Both the position numbers and the translations under genes were made by a program. From FEN-1350 sp964643355 (GTDB lineage: Bacteria; Planctomycetota; Phycisphaerae; Sedimentisphaerales; Anaerohalosphaeraceae): a stretch of DNA of 64,000 nucleotides. The DNA is taken from assembly GCA_964643355.1 (NCBI GenBank), contig CAZXPW010000004.1, positions 62,001-126,000 on the forward strand, in the 5' to 3' direction. Below are positions 23,005 through 32,504 of this stretch, in pieces (position 1 is the first letter of the stretch; each line of letters begins with the position of its first letter). The notes beneath the pieces were generated by a model. It searched no databases, was not told where the DNA came from, and was given only the letters and a program-made list of their open reading frames with translations.

Positions 23005-25851
23005 ATGCGACCGGTTCAAAGAGCGTTTCTTTTGCTGGCGAGTCTGATTTTATGCGGTTCTCTCTTAGCACAGACGGAAACGGCTAAGTCGGCTGACGGA
23101 CTTATTTGGCCGATCGAGATTCCAGTGGTCGTCGTCAAGTACTTCCCGGTCGCCGGAGACAAGATCGATGTCCGTGTCACCGGCGACTGGGGCGAGACGC
23201 TGGCCTCCACGCGGACCAAGGTCGAGAGGATCCAGCGCGAAACGATCGCGGCGCTGGAAGAGGGCAGCCGCTATCACGGCTACAAGAATCCGGATGCCAA
23301 ACCGAGTTTGCGGTACAAGGTCGTGGGGACGCTGGAATTTCTTGAGCCGATGCCATTGTGTCCCAAGCGGCAGGGCGACGAGGTCCCGATGACCGACTAC
23401 AACGCGATCTTCTCGCGGATCGACGGCAAGACCTGGGTGCAGCAGAAGGGCGTCAAGGAAATCTGGATCTTCGGCTATCACGGCGGTGTCGTGGGGCTGT
23501 GGGAATCGAACATGGCAAGCCCCTTCGGCGACACCAGCAATTCCAACCGCGACGAAAAAGACCTGCCGGTACTCGATCGTACCTACACCGTCTATCACTA
23601 CAACTACCAGCGCGACACCGGCGAGGCCGTCGAGAACCACCTGCACCAGTTCGAGGCGCTGTTCAACGAGATCGACGGCCGCGACCGAACGCCGGAGGAC
23701 CAGTGGCCGAACCTGCTGTTCTGGGGCAAGTTTGTCGGTAGCGATGTCTCGCACAAGATGGTCCCCGTGACCACGCCCGACGGCCGCAAGGTCTATCGCT
23801 GCGGCTGGACGCACTACGCCCCCAACAGCGAGAAGGATTACGACTGGGGCAATCCGCGGACCGTCGAGACGGATATCGAAGACTGGCGGCCGGACGGGAT
23901 CGGCACGACGATCCGGCTCAATGCCGACCGCTGGCAGCGCAACGACCTGAAATGGAAGATTTATTGGATGCAAAATATCCCCGGCGCCGATCATGGCCTG
24001 TCGTATCAGGGCAGGCCTCTGACCAACTGGTGGCGATTCGTCGGCGACTGGGACCAGGCCCGCAAGAACAAGATCGCCCTGACCGAGCCGGTATCCGCGG
24101 CTGCTCCAACGAAGAGAAGAACCCGATGGGATATTCGCACCGCGATGAGCTTGTCCGAAGAGTATGTCATCGGTGTTGATGGCATGCCGCTGGACAGGGT
24201 CGTGCGGGTGGAACACAAACCCGTTGGCAAGGTGTACCTTACGAACCAAAGTGATAAACCCCAACGGATTCGCGAAGTTGTATTGTACGATTTTGCGCAC
24301 GGCTTGCCCGCCGAAACGCCTTTTTACGGCGAGGGTTTTACCATGCTCAGCCAGACGGCCGGCACGCTGGGCAAGCCCGTCGATCTTGACGGCCTGACCG
24401 ACCGCGGGCATTACAAACTCGCCGAGCCCAAGGGATACCGGACCGTCTATGGCATGATGTGGATCACTCCGCCGGACAGGGATGCGACGGTTCTGGCCTT
24501 TTCTTCTTGTCGGAAGTTTGTCGGCCGATTTCATGTCAACGCCGAACGGATCATCGTGTCCATTCCCACCGAAGATCTCGAGCTGGGGTCAGGCGCCACC
24601 TGGGAACTGGAAGATTTCGCGGTCTTCACCGGTCCGGATCTGGCGGATCTTCTCAAACAAACCGCCGATCGGCTCGTGGCCAATCACCCGCGCCTGCCCT
24701 GGCCCAAGCTGCCGACGGGCTGGTGCTCGTGGTACTGTTTCGGCCCGTCGGTCACGGCCGAGCAGATTCTCGGCAATCTGGAATCATTTAAGCAAAAACT
24801 CCCGCAGGTCCGCTTCATCCAGATCGACGACGGCTACCAGCCGTGGATGGGTGACTGGCTGGAGCCCAAGCCCAAATTCGGCGGCTCGATCCAGGATGTC
24901 ATCCGCAAGATCCGCGACGCGGGCTTTGAGCCGGCGATCTGGGTGGCGCCCTTTGTCGCCAGTCCGCAATCGAAGCTTTTCACTGAGCATCCCGACTGGT
25001 TTGTGAAAGACGATAGTGGCAAACCCCTGCGATCCGATTCCGTCACCTTCGGCGGCTGGCGGCTGGGGCCGTGGTTCATGCTCGATGGCACCCACCCCGA
25101 GGCGCAACAGTTCCTCGAAGGCGTGTTCCGCACCATGCACCAGCAGTGGGGCTGTACCTACTTTAAGATGGACGCCAATGTCTGGGGCGCGATGCCGTTC
25201 GGCCGCCGCCACGACCCAGCGGCCAGCAGCGTCGAGGCCTACCGCCGAGGCATGGCCGCCATCCGGCGAGGCGCAGGCGATTCGTTTTTGCTCGGGTGTA
25301 ATCACCCGATATGGCCGTCGATAGGCGAGATCCACGGCTCGCGCTCGTCAATGGATATCGGGCGCGACTGGAACAGCTTCACGCGAATCGCCCGCGAAAA
25401 CCTCTCGAGGAACTGGCAGAACAACCGGCTCTGGTGGAACGATCCCGACTGTCTGCTGCTGACGGGCAAACAGCCCGACAGCGAAAAGAGGTTTCACCTT
25501 GCCGCAACCTTCGCCACCGGCGGCATGGTGCTGTCGGGCGATGATGTTACTCGGTATGACGACTCCCAGTGGTTGCTCCTGCAAAAGGCGGTCTCCAATG
25601 ACGGAAATTCGGCGCAGTTTGCCGACCCGCAATTCACCGTGGGCCTGACCCGTCAGGGCGGCAATCCCGCGGTCGTCTTTCTCAACTGGACCGACCAGCC
25701 GCAGCGACGATCCGTCAAGCTGGATTATCCCAGCCGCGTGATCGACTACTGGACCGAAAAAGACCTGGGTGTCTTCGAAAGCGAATTCGCGGTTGAGGCC
25801 ATGCCCCCGCGCTGCGGTGGGGTGTACATCCTGCAGCCGAAGGATAGGTAA
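23005..25851 (+). CDS. Exported two-part protein: uncharacterised N-terminal domain fused to GH36-like alpha-galactosidase
   Basis: A 948-residue secreted protein. A signal peptide (M-R-P-V-Q-R-A-F then leucine-rich core, cleavage near L-L-A-Q) is followed by a ~330-residue domain with aromatic motifs such as Y-H-Y-N-Y-Q-R-D-T-G, H-L-H-Q-F-E and C-G-W-T-H-Y-A-P-N that I cannot assign to a named family. From about residue 380 it matches GH36/raffinose-synthase-like enzymes: L-P-T-G-W-C-S-W-Y-C-F-G near 571-582, I-Q-I-D-D-G-Y-Q, nucleophile D723 in Y-F-K-M-D-A-N and probable acid/base D784 in S-S-M-D-I-G-R-D-W. It likely releases alpha-galactosyl residues. AAAGGAGA precedes ATG 23005. The GH36 N-terminal beta-sandwich appears shorter than usual, as if replaced by the extra domain. 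Confidence 0.8.
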   Translation: MRPVQRAFLLLASLILCGSLLAQTETAKSADGLIWPIEIPVVVVKYFPVAGDKIDVRVTGDWGETLASTRTKVERIQRETIAALEEGSRYHGYKNPDAKPSLRYKVVGTLEFLEPMPLCPKRQGDEVPMTDYNAIFSRIDGKTWVQQKGVKEIWIFGYHGGVVGLWESNMASPFGDTSNSNRDEKDLPVLDRTYTVYHYNYQRDTGEAVENHLHQFEALFNEIDGRDRTPEDQWPNLLFWGKFVGSDVSHKMVPVTTPDGRKVYRCGWTHYAPNSEKDYDWGNPRTVETDIEDWRPDGIGTTIRLNADRWQRNDLKWKIYWMQNIPGADHGLSYQGRPLTNWWRFVGDWDQARKNKIALTEPVSAAAPTKRRTRWDIRTAMSLSEEYVIGVDGMPLDRVVRVEHKPVGKVYLTNQSDKPQRIREVVLYDFAHGLPAETPFYGEGFTMLSQTAGTLGKPVDLDGLTDRGHYKLAEPKGYRTVYGMMWITPPDRDATVLAFSSCRKFVGRFHVNAERIIVSIPTEDLELGSGATWELEDFAVFTGPDLADLLKQTADRLVANHPRLPWPKLPTGWCSWYCFGPSVTAEQILGNLESFKQKLPQVRFIQIDDGYQPWMGDWLEPKPKFGGSIQDVIRKIRDAGFEPAIWVAPFVASPQSKLFTEHPDWFVKDDSGKPLRSDSVTFGGWRLGPWFMLDGTHPEAQQFLEGVFRTMHQQWGCTYFKMDANVWGAMPFGRRHDPAASSVEAYRRGMAAIRRGAGDSFLLGCNHPIWPSIGEIHGSRSSMDIGRDWNSFTRIARENLSRNWQNNRLWWNDPDCLLLTGKQPDSEKRFHLAATFATGGMVLSGDDVTRYDDSQWLLLQKAVSNDGNSAQFADPQFTVGLTRQGGNPAVVFLNWTDQPQRRSVKLDYPSRVIDYWTEKDLGVFESEFAVEAMPPRCGGVYILQPKDR

Positions 25852-25877
25852 ATCTCTCCGAGGGATGCCTCTCGCTA

Positions 25878-25906
25878 TTGACTTGGTGACCGGAAAACGA
25901 TATACT
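25878..25906 (+). promoter_or_regulatory. Promoter of the dockerin-tagged beta-propeller gene
   Basis: TTGACT (25878-25883), 17 bp, TATACT (25901-25906), about 40 bp before the ATG at 25946. Confidence 0.65.
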
Positions 25907-25945
25907 AGGATTCGAATACGCAAATTGTATGACGGAGAGAGTACG

Positions 25946-27085
25946 ATGAAAACCATTCAAGCGATTTGTCTGAGTGGGTGGGTGTTGCTCTGTGTCGGAT
26001 TGAACACTCCTATTTCCGCCGAACCGTTTCAGATCATCGCCGCCGAAACCCCCATGGGCGCCGGGTCCAATCAGGGCGTCCGCCGCTATATCGTCCGCGA
26101 GACCTTCGGACCGGCCGAGCAATTGACGCCGATCCCCGGTTCAGTTCTCTATGATCCGGCGGGATTGGCCCTGCGGAATCCGGCGGAACTGTTTATCGCC
26201 AATCGTGCGGCCCATACCGGCAAAAGCTCCATCGCCCGGGTTTCCCTGTTCGGTTCGAATTTTGCCTATATTGATTCCTTCAGCGGCAACGGCGTGACCG
26301 ATTGCCACCAGCTTAATTTCGATCCGGTTACCGGAGAGCTCTTCCAGACGAACTGGTCCACCGGAATTTTATCGCGATTTCAGTTCGACGATTCCGGCAA
26401 CCCCGTTCCCAACGGCACGATCCTGATGCCCGATTCCGGCAAGCAGTTGGGCGTCGTGGTTCGTCCGGCCGATCGACAGCTTTTCGTCAGTGACTATACG
26501 AAGGTCCGACGGTTTATGCCGAATCCAGACGGAAGCTATACCTATCTCGGCGCTTTCGCGGAAAACGGCGCCGCCTTGTATCATTTCATGAAATTCAAGG
26601 ACGACCTGCTGTATCTGACCAACTTTCAGCACAATGTCGTTCTGCGGTTTTCATTTGACCCTCAGGGCAATCCAGTCCCAAAAGATTCGATTGTTATGGG
26701 TGGTAATGCTGGCCCTGTCGATCTGGATTTCAGCCCCGACGGTCTGGAGATGTTCGTCACCGATCACCGTAACGGCGGAATCATGCGTTTCCAGTATGAT
26801 GAGATTTCGGAATCCTGGATACGCTTTGGCGACGATATCCCCACACCGATGCTCGGCGGTATCGTAATCGTTCCGACGGCCTGCCCCTTGAGTGCCGATC
26901 TGACCGGCGACTGCATCGTGAACCTCGCCGATCTGCGGGTCTTCGCGACTCAGTGGCTGGTGCCCGGCGACGATTATTATTGCATGATGGGCGGCAATCT
27001 GATCGGGACACAGTGCCTGGTTACGCTGGAAGACTTCGCCGAATTCGCCTCGCAATGGCTGATGGAACACCCGTCGGGCGAATAA
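25946..27085 (+). CDS. Exported beta-propeller protein with two C-terminal dockerin-like repeats
   Basis: About 379 residues. Signal peptide (M-K-T-I-Q, cleavage near I-S-A). The middle ~280 residues look like an NHL/SMP-30-like propeller with blades such as L-N-F-D-P-V-T-G-E-L-F-Q-T-N-W, V-V-R-P-A-D-R-Q-L-F-V-S-D-Y and L-D-F-S-P-D-G-L-E-M-F-V-T-D-H. The last ~55 residues hold two dockerin-like Ca-binding loops: S-A-D-L-T-G-D-C-I-V-N-L-A-D-L-R-V-F-A and a second ending V-T-L-E-D-F-A-E-F-A-S-Q-W-L. Such pairs are widespread in Phycisphaerae exoproteins; whether they bind cohesins is not known to me. GGAG precedes the ATG. It may be an exported binding or lactonase-like protein; the substrate is unknown. 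Confidence 0.75.
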   Translation: MKTIQAICLSGWVLLCVGLNTPISAEPFQIIAAETPMGAGSNQGVRRYIVRETFGPAEQLTPIPGSVLYDPAGLALRNPAELFIANRAAHTGKSSIARVSLFGSNFAYIDSFSGNGVTDCHQLNFDPVTGELFQTNWSTGILSRFQFDDSGNPVPNGTILMPDSGKQLGVVVRPADRQLFVSDYTKVRRFMPNPDGSYTYLGAFAENGAALYHFMKFKDDLLYLTNFQHNVVLRFSFDPQGNPVPKDSIVMGGNAGPVDLDFSPDGLEMFVTDHRNGGIMRFQYDEISESWIRFGDDIPTPMLGGIVIVPTACPLSADLTGDCIVNLADLRVFATQWLVPGDDYYCMMGGNLIGTQCLVTLEDFAEFASQWLMEHPSGE

Positions 27086-27116
27086 TCACCGACGGATGTG
27101 CATCGAAAGGACGGCT

Positions 27117-28514
27117 ATGGACGGCATAACAAACGGTATGAACGGACAAAATCGCGAAATCCTTTCGCGGCGGGAATTTCTGGCAAGCGCCGGGATCATG
27201 GCGGGGGGGCTGGCCTTTGTCCCCCGGCATGTCATCGCGGCGGCCGGTACGCCCAATCCCAGCGATGTGATTACCATTGCCGGTGTTGGCATCGGCGGCG
27301 TCGGCCACGGCCAGATCAAGAGCATCAGCGAAGAACCGGGCGTGAAGATCATGGCCCTGTGCGATGTCGATGATGCTTTCGCGAAAAAGACCTACGATTT
27401 GTTTCCGGATGCGCCACACTGCCGCGACTATCGCGAGTTGCTCGACCGATACGGCGACAAGTTCGACGCCCTCTACTGCGGCACGCCCGACCACACCCAC
27501 GCCGTGATCTGCATGGCCGCGGCGCGAAAGAACAAGCATCTTTGCTGCGTCAAGCCCCTGACGCGGACGATCCACGAAGTGCGGACGCTCGTTGCCGAAG
27601 TCAAGCAGCGCGGCCTCATGACGCAAGTCACCGCCGCTCCGCGGACCTCCGATGCCGCCTGCCGCGTCGCCGAGATGATCGCGGCCGGAACGATCGGCGA
27701 AGTCCGCCAGGTCTATTGCTGGTCCAACCGGCCCTTGTGGCCGCAGGGGATGTTACGGCCGACGAATACCGATCCGGTGCCCAAAACGCTCGACTGGGAT
27801 CTGTGGATCGGTCCGGCCCCGATGCGGGCGTTCGTCGAACGCTGGCCCGACGGCCACTATGCCCTTCGTCAGGTTGAGGCGGGCGATCCGCCGTTTCCCG
27901 CCGTTTATCACCCATGGAATTTCCGCGGCTGGTGGGACTTCGGCACAGGGGCCCTCGGCGATATGGGCTGCCATCACTTCAACGGCGTCTTTGCCGCGAT
28001 GAAGTTTCGCCACCCCGTCGCGATCGAAGCGACCTCGACGAGGGTCTTCGACGAGACGGCCCCGCTGGCCTCAATCGTCAGTTACGATTTTCCCGTCCGC
28101 GAAGGCCTGCCCGCCTGCCGTATGACCTGGCTCGACGGCGGCCTAAAGCCCCCGCGCCCGGAAGGTTTCGATCGCGAACTGCCCGACGAGAGCGATTTGT
28201 ATATCGGCCAGAAAGGTTTCATCCTCGGCTCGGAGCTTGTGCCGTTACGAGGACAGACTCTTACACCTCCCCCGCGGACCCTTGCCCGGCGCAGCGGAAC
28301 CTGGCCGGAATGGATTGAAGCAATCCGTACGGGCAAACCCGCCGGTTGCGATTTCGAGTGGGCCGCGATCCTCACCGAGGCGACATTGCTGGGAAACATC
28401 GCGATTCGCGTCGGCAAGCGGCTCGAATATGACGCCGCGGCGATGAAGTTTGCCAACAGCGACAAGGCCAACAACCTTCTGCATGAGGAGTATCGTACAG
28501 GGTGGAAACTGTAA
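27117..28514 (+). CDS. Gfo/Idh/MocA family oxidoreductase, Tat-exported
   Basis: A 465-residue NAD(P)-dependent sugar-type oxidoreductase. The N-terminus carries a twin-arginine signal S-R-R-E-F-L-A-S-A-G near residues 17-26 followed by a hydrophobic stretch. The Rossmann fold starts at I-A-G-V-G-I-G-G-V-G near residue 55; the family motif C-V-K-P-L-T (usually E-K-P) is near 138, with D-M-G-C-H-H-F-N near 282. Tat export of folded, cofactor-loaded Gfo/Idh enzymes is typical of planctomycetes. AAAGGA precedes the chosen ATG; a GTG-type start 21 nt upstream is less likely. It lies 31 bp after the dockerin-tagged propeller gene, so the two may be co-transcribed. The sugar substrate is unknown. 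Confidence 0.85.
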   Translation: MDGITNGMNGQNREILSRREFLASAGIMAGGLAFVPRHVIAAAGTPNPSDVITIAGVGIGGVGHGQIKSISEEPGVKIMALCDVDDAFAKKTYDLFPDAPHCRDYRELLDRYGDKFDALYCGTPDHTHAVICMAAARKNKHLCCVKPLTRTIHEVRTLVAEVKQRGLMTQVTAAPRTSDAACRVAEMIAAGTIGEVRQVYCWSNRPLWPQGMLRPTNTDPVPKTLDWDLWIGPAPMRAFVERWPDGHYALRQVEAGDPPFPAVYHPWNFRGWWDFGTGALGDMGCHHFNGVFAAMKFRHPVAIEATSTRVFDETAPLASIVSYDFPVREGLPACRMTWLDGGLKPPRPEGFDRELPDESDLYIGQKGFILGSELVPLRGQTLTPPPRTLARRSGTWPEWIEAIRTGKPAGCDFEWAAILTEATLLGNIAIRVGKRLEYDAAAMKFANSDKANNLLHEEYRTGWKL

Positions 28515-28515
28515 C

Positions 28516-28595
28516 GATTGGAAAAGGAAGAATAGGAATTGGATAATGCTTTCGCGCTGTATCTATTATCCAATATACAATATCCAATATCCAAT
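28516..28595. repeat. Heptad repeat arrays, inverted pair between convergent genes
   Basis: Left units GATTGGA, AAAGGAA, GAATAGG, AATTGGA, TAATGCT (28516-28550). Right units ATCTATT, ATCCAAT, ATACAAT, ATCCAAT, ATCCAAT (28561-28595). AATTGGATAAT on the left pairs with ATTATCCAAT on the right, giving a hairpin with a short loop. The right array reaches the stop codon of the peptidase gene. Confidence 0.8.
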
Positions 28596-31117
28596 CATTT
28601 GCTCCGCGGTTCGACTCCCAGCAGGTTTCGTACGAAAAAGTCCATCCGGCGTCGCACGCCGTAGGGCGATCCTCCCGCGCCGTGATTGGCACCCGGGAAA
28701 ACGACCAGTTCGAAATCCTTGTCGGCCTTGATCAGGGCGTTGACCACCTGCATCGTACTGGCCGGATCGACATTGCTATCCAGTTCACCGACGGTCAGCA
28801 GTAGCTTACCCGTCAGCTTGTGGGCCTGCGTGACATTCGATTGTTCCTCGTAATGCGGGCCAATCGGCCAGCCCATCCACTGCTCGTTCCACCAGATCTT
28901 GTCCATGCGATTGTCGTGGCATCCGCAATCGGCGGCCGCTGCTGTGTAGAAATCCCCGTGGGCCAGCACCGCCCGCAGCGCGCTTTGCCCGCCCGCCGAT
29001 CCGCCATAGACGCCGACGCGCGACAGATCCAGTTGCGGGTATTGGGCCGCCGCGGCCTTCATCCACAGGATCCGATCCGGAAATCCCGAATCGCCGAGGT
29101 TCTTCCAGCAGACATCGTGAAACGCCTTGGAGCGGAAGTTGGTCCCCATTCCGTCGATCTGCACGATCACAAATCCCAACTCCGCCAATCCCCGCTGGCG
29201 GCTTTCGGGACTAAAGGCCTTCGGCACAAACGCCCCCTGTGGCCCCGCATAGATATCCTCAATGACGGGGTATTTTTTGCCTTCGTCGAAGGTCATCGGC
29301 CGAAGGATGATGCCATAAATGTCCGTGCGCCCGTCGCGACCTTTGGCGACAAACCGCTCCGGCGCCCGCCAGCCAGTCGCCAGCAGGGCCGTCGCATCCG
29401 CCTTCTCCAATTCGCAAATTAGCTTGCCGTTGTCGCTGCGGCGCAGCTCCGTCACCGGCGGCAGATCGACGCGGCTGTAACGGTCGATGAAGAAGCGGCC
29501 GTCCGGAGAGAAGGTAACCTCGTGTGTGCCGTCGCCTTCCGTCAGGATGACAAGGCCCGACCCGTCCAGATTCACGCGGCACAAATGCAGGTAATACGGG
29601 TCCTGTTCGGGTCGGATGCCGCCGGCCCAGAACCACGCCTGCCGTTTCTCGGCGTCGATCCGCTCAACCCGTCGCACAACCCACTCGCCTTTGGTGATCG
29701 AGTTCTTCACCGAGCCGGTCTTGGCGTCGATCAGGTACAAGTGGTTCCAGCCATTCCGCTCGCTCATCCATACCAGCTCGTCGTCACCGAGCCAAAAACA
29801 GAATAGTTTGTTGGTATAGTCCACAAATGTCGCCGGCGATTCGTCGGCGATTGTCCTTGCGGCGCCGGTGGCGGCATCGACCGCGATCAGCCGAAGCACC
29901 TGATGCCCCCGCTGATTATACACAAACGAGAAACGCGAGCTGTCGGCCGACCATCGCAGGTCCTCAATACTCCAGGGTGTGGCGAAGATTCCGTCGGGGA
30001 CATCGATCCCTTTTCGGGTTTCGATATCAAATAGATAGGGCCGCGGCTGGTCGATCTTATCACCCGGCTTGGGATAGTCGATCGTGTGCAACTTCGGCTG
30101 GAGCTGGTCCTTCGGCGACGACTCTACGAACGAAACCTTGCGGGTCTCGCCCTTGCGGACTCGCATCGCCACCAGCTTTTTGGAATCCGGCGACCACAGC
30201 AGCTCGCGCGGGAAACCATCCTCGGCTGAACCGTCGGTGGTCAGCGCCGTTTCTTCCCGGGTCTCGGGGTTACGAAGCCAGACATTGCCGTCCTTGAGAA
30301 AGGCCACCCATTTTCCGTCCGGCGATTCGCCCCGTTGCCGTGCGAATCGCGGGGTCTGTTCATGCGGCTTGTCGCCTTCCGTCTGTTCGGCGATCACCGC
30401 GTCGCCGCCGTCGGCCGTGGCGACAAAGATCGCCAGCCGCCGATCCTGCTTGTCGGTGGCAAACCACACATGCCCGGCGAAGGTGTGCTGGCGGTGTTGC
30501 CCTCCGGCCGGGATCGTCGCGTAATGTTTGCGCTCGCCGCTTTCGTCATTCCAGTACAACTCCACCTCGAATCCGCAGCGATTGATGAAATTGATCCAGG
30601 TTTCCGCTCCCGTCTCGCGGGTAGGCCGCAATCGCCGCTGCGCCGGAAGCGTTTCGGCCGGAACATCCTCGCCGCTCATCTCTGCGATTTCGTAGGTAGC
30701 CAGTTCACAGCGGTATCGTTTGCTCTCGAAATTGAAACGAATCTCCGTCGCCGCATCGTTGAAACCAAGCCGGTCGATTCCAAGCCGCTGGGGTTTGATT
30801 TCCTTGCCGGCCGCCTTGCTCAATGATTCAGCCAGCCGTGCCGCATCGAACGCCGGCTTGCGAGTCCCCGCCTCGACATCCACAAGGATATACTCGCCGG
30901 CCCCATCGGCCAGATCGACGCGATACCAGAACCGCGTGTTGCCCTCCAGCCAGTTGGGTCGCACGCGGTCGCGAATGACCTTGTTGGCGTACAGTTTCGA
31001 CAACCCCGCCGCGCGATCGTAGTCGCTCTTGGTCCCTTGTGCCAAAACAGGGATGCCCAGCCACAGCAGGATCAGAACAATCATATTTCGCCGATGGAAT
31101 CGCGATGTTGGTTTCAT
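28595..31117 (-). CDS. Exported dipeptidyl-peptidase IV-like serine peptidase (S9 family)
   Basis: An 840-residue protein with a signal peptide (R-R-N-M-I-V-L-I-L-L-W-L, cleavage near V-L-A-Q). It is predicted to cleave dipeptides or short peptides from N-termini outside the cytoplasm. An N-terminal beta-propeller (DPPIV_N type, W-S-P-D-S-K-K-L and F-S-P-D-G-R-F-F blades) is followed by an alpha/beta-hydrolase domain. The catalytic Ser is S707 in V-Y-G-G-S-A-G-G; the Asp is in E-L-D-S-N-V-D-P and the His in G-A-N-H-G-A-G-G. Start ATG 31117 overlaps the stop of the upstream MFS gene (TAATG), implying translational coupling, with GAGGGG before it. Longer in-frame readings into the MFS gene are artefacts. 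Confidence 0.88.
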   Translation of the reverse strand: MKPTSRFHRRNMIVLILLWLGIPVLAQGTKSDYDRAAGLSKLYANKVIRDRVRPNWLEGNTRFWYRVDLADGAGEYILVDVEAGTRKPAFDAARLAESLSKAAGKEIKPQRLGIDRLGFNDAATEIRFNFESKRYRCELATYEIAEMSGEDVPAETLPAQRRLRPTRETGAETWINFINRCGFEVELYWNDESGERKHYATIPAGGQHRQHTFAGHVWFATDKQDRRLAIFVATADGGDAVIAEQTEGDKPHEQTPRFARQRGESPDGKWVAFLKDGNVWLRNPETREETALTTDGSAEDGFPRELLWSPDSKKLVAMRVRKGETRKVSFVESSPKDQLQPKLHTIDYPKPGDKIDQPRPYLFDIETRKGIDVPDGIFATPWSIEDLRWSADSSRFSFVYNQRGHQVLRLIAVDAATGAARTIADESPATFVDYTNKLFCFWLGDDELVWMSERNGWNHLYLIDAKTGSVKNSITKGEWVVRRVERIDAEKRQAWFWAGGIRPEQDPYYLHLCRVNLDGSGLVILTEGDGTHEVTFSPDGRFFIDRYSRVDLPPVTELRRSDNGKLICELEKADATALLATGWRAPERFVAKGRDGRTDIYGIILRPMTFDEGKKYPVIEDIYAGPQGAFVPKAFSPESRQRGLAELGFVIVQIDGMGTNFRSKAFHDVCWKNLGDSGFPDRILWMKAAAAQYPQLDLSRVGVYGGSAGGQSALRAVLAHGDFYTAAAADCGCHDNRMDKIWWNEQWMGWPIGPHYEEQSNVTQAHKLTGKLLLTVGELDSNVDPASTMQVVNALIKADKDFELVVFPGANHGAGGSPYGVRRRMDFFVRNLLGVEPRSK

Positions 31118-32406
31118 TATCCCCTCGTCGTCTTGGCTCGATAGGTTTCTTTCATCAGCAGCGAACAGACCAGCGCCGTCGCCGGCACGATCAACAGAAT
31201 CAACAAAACGCGCTGGTATCCGGCGACCGGATACGCACCGGCCTCGGATTTCCCGAAGGCGTCGAGAACCCGTCCCAGCAACGGCATCAGCGCAGCGCCT
31301 CCGAGAAACGGAAACAGATTCAGCATTCCAACGGCTGTTCCGGCCATGCGGACATCGAACAGTTCCTTGGTTGTCGTGAATCCCACGGCCATGATCGCCG
31401 TTCCGAAGATCCCGAATGTGAAAAACCACGCGACCAGCGCCGTCCGCGAAAGGTCGGCCGGGTGCAGGTTCAAATACGCAAATAGCGCCACCAGCGCCGC
31501 CGAACTGATCATCAGCATCTTTTTGCGGCTGTGCAGGATCGATTCCGAAACCCAGCCCAGCGCCGGGCTGCCGACGATCATCCCCCACGCGAACGAGCTG
31601 AGGATTCCTCCGGCCTCGGTGCGGCTCAGGCCGTAGGTGTGCATCAGATACGGTCCGCCCCACAGGCCCCCAAAGGAATAAAAGATTCCACAGGTACAGA
31701 AAAACCACAATCCCAACGGCCAGAACGGTCCGCAGCGCAGCACGGTACGAATGGCCTGCCTCAGCGGGATCGTCTCGGCCCGCTGGGGGTCGTCGTGATC
31801 CAGCGCGATGATCGACGGCCAGCCCCGGCTCTGCGGATTGTCGCGAACGACGATCCATGCCAGCATGCACACGCCGAAGGTAACCCCGCCGATGATCTCG
31901 AACGAGATCCGCCAGCCGAACCGGCTGCTCAGCCAACCCAGCAGGCCCGTCCCCGCCAGCACGCCCATCCCGCCGACGGCGTTGAACATCCCCGTCATCA
32001 TCGCGAACTCATGATGGCGATACCATTGCGACAGGATCTTCATCGTTGCGATGAACACGGTGCTGACGCCCAGCCCGATGCAAAATCGCGCGACGATCGC
32101 CCATCCCAGCGTCGGCGACAAACCGAACAGCAGACTCCCCACCGCCGACAGCGGCAGAAAGATCGCCACCGTCTTTCGCGGCCCCAGCGAATCCGACAGC
32201 AGCCCCGCCGGAAACTGCATCACCGCATAGCAGTAAAAATAGATCGACCCCAGAACCCCCAGCGCCTGGCCGGTCGTGCCGAAGTCCCTGGCCACATCCC
32301 CGGCCACCACCGACATCGACAGCCGATGAAAGAACACGAAAAAATACGCCACGCTGAGGACGACAAAAACCGCCCAGCGATAGACAAACGCTCGTTCGAT
32401 CGACAT
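31117..32406 (-). CDS. MFS transporter
   Basis: A 429-residue major facilitator with about twelve hydrophobic helices. The typical MFS loop 2-3 motif is visible as G-L-L-S-D-S-L-G-P-R-K-T near residues 68-79, with R-F-C-I-G-L-G-V-S-T-V-F in helix 4. GGAG lies 8 nt before the ATG at 32406; a GTG three bases upstream is the alternative. The gene is directly coupled (TAATG) to the DPP-IV-like peptidase downstream, so uptake of peptides or of a small product released by that peptidase is plausible. The sequence alone does not reveal the substrate. Confidence 0.85.
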   Translation of the reverse strand: MSIERAFVYRWAVFVVLSVAYFFVFFHRLSMSVVAGDVARDFGTTGQALGVLGSIYFYCYAVMQFPAGLLSDSLGPRKTVAIFLPLSAVGSLLFGLSPTLGWAIVARFCIGLGVSTVFIATMKILSQWYRHHEFAMMTGMFNAVGGMGVLAGTGLLGWLSSRFGWRISFEIIGGVTFGVCMLAWIVVRDNPQSRGWPSIIALDHDDPQRAETIPLRQAIRTVLRCGPFWPLGLWFFCTCGIFYSFGGLWGGPYLMHTYGLSRTEAGGILSSFAWGMIVGSPALGWVSESILHSRKKMLMISSAALVALFAYLNLHPADLSRTALVAWFFTFGIFGTAIMAVGFTTTKELFDVRMAGTAVGMLNLFPFLGGAALMPLLGRVLDAFGKSEAGAYPVAGYQRVLLILLIVPATALVCSLLMKETYRAKTTRG

Positions 32407-32504
32407 CACTTTGGCTCCATGGGATTCCGGATTTCAGACAGCCGACAGTATAGCACTCCGGTCGGATCCTGTCTATCCGGCCGATTCGGAGGATGCGGAA
32501 GGAT

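Noticed and set aside
26882..27085. Dockerin-like repeats as evidence for a cellulosome
   Set aside because: No cohesin or scaffoldin gene is in the window; dockerin-like pairs are widespread tags in Phycisphaerae exoproteins and do not by themselves show a cellulosome.
31118..31936. N-terminal extension of the S9 peptidase reading frame into the MFS gene
   Set aside because: The extension is out of frame relative to the MFS protein, has no signal peptide and is replaced by a good ATG with GAGGGG and signal peptide at 31117.
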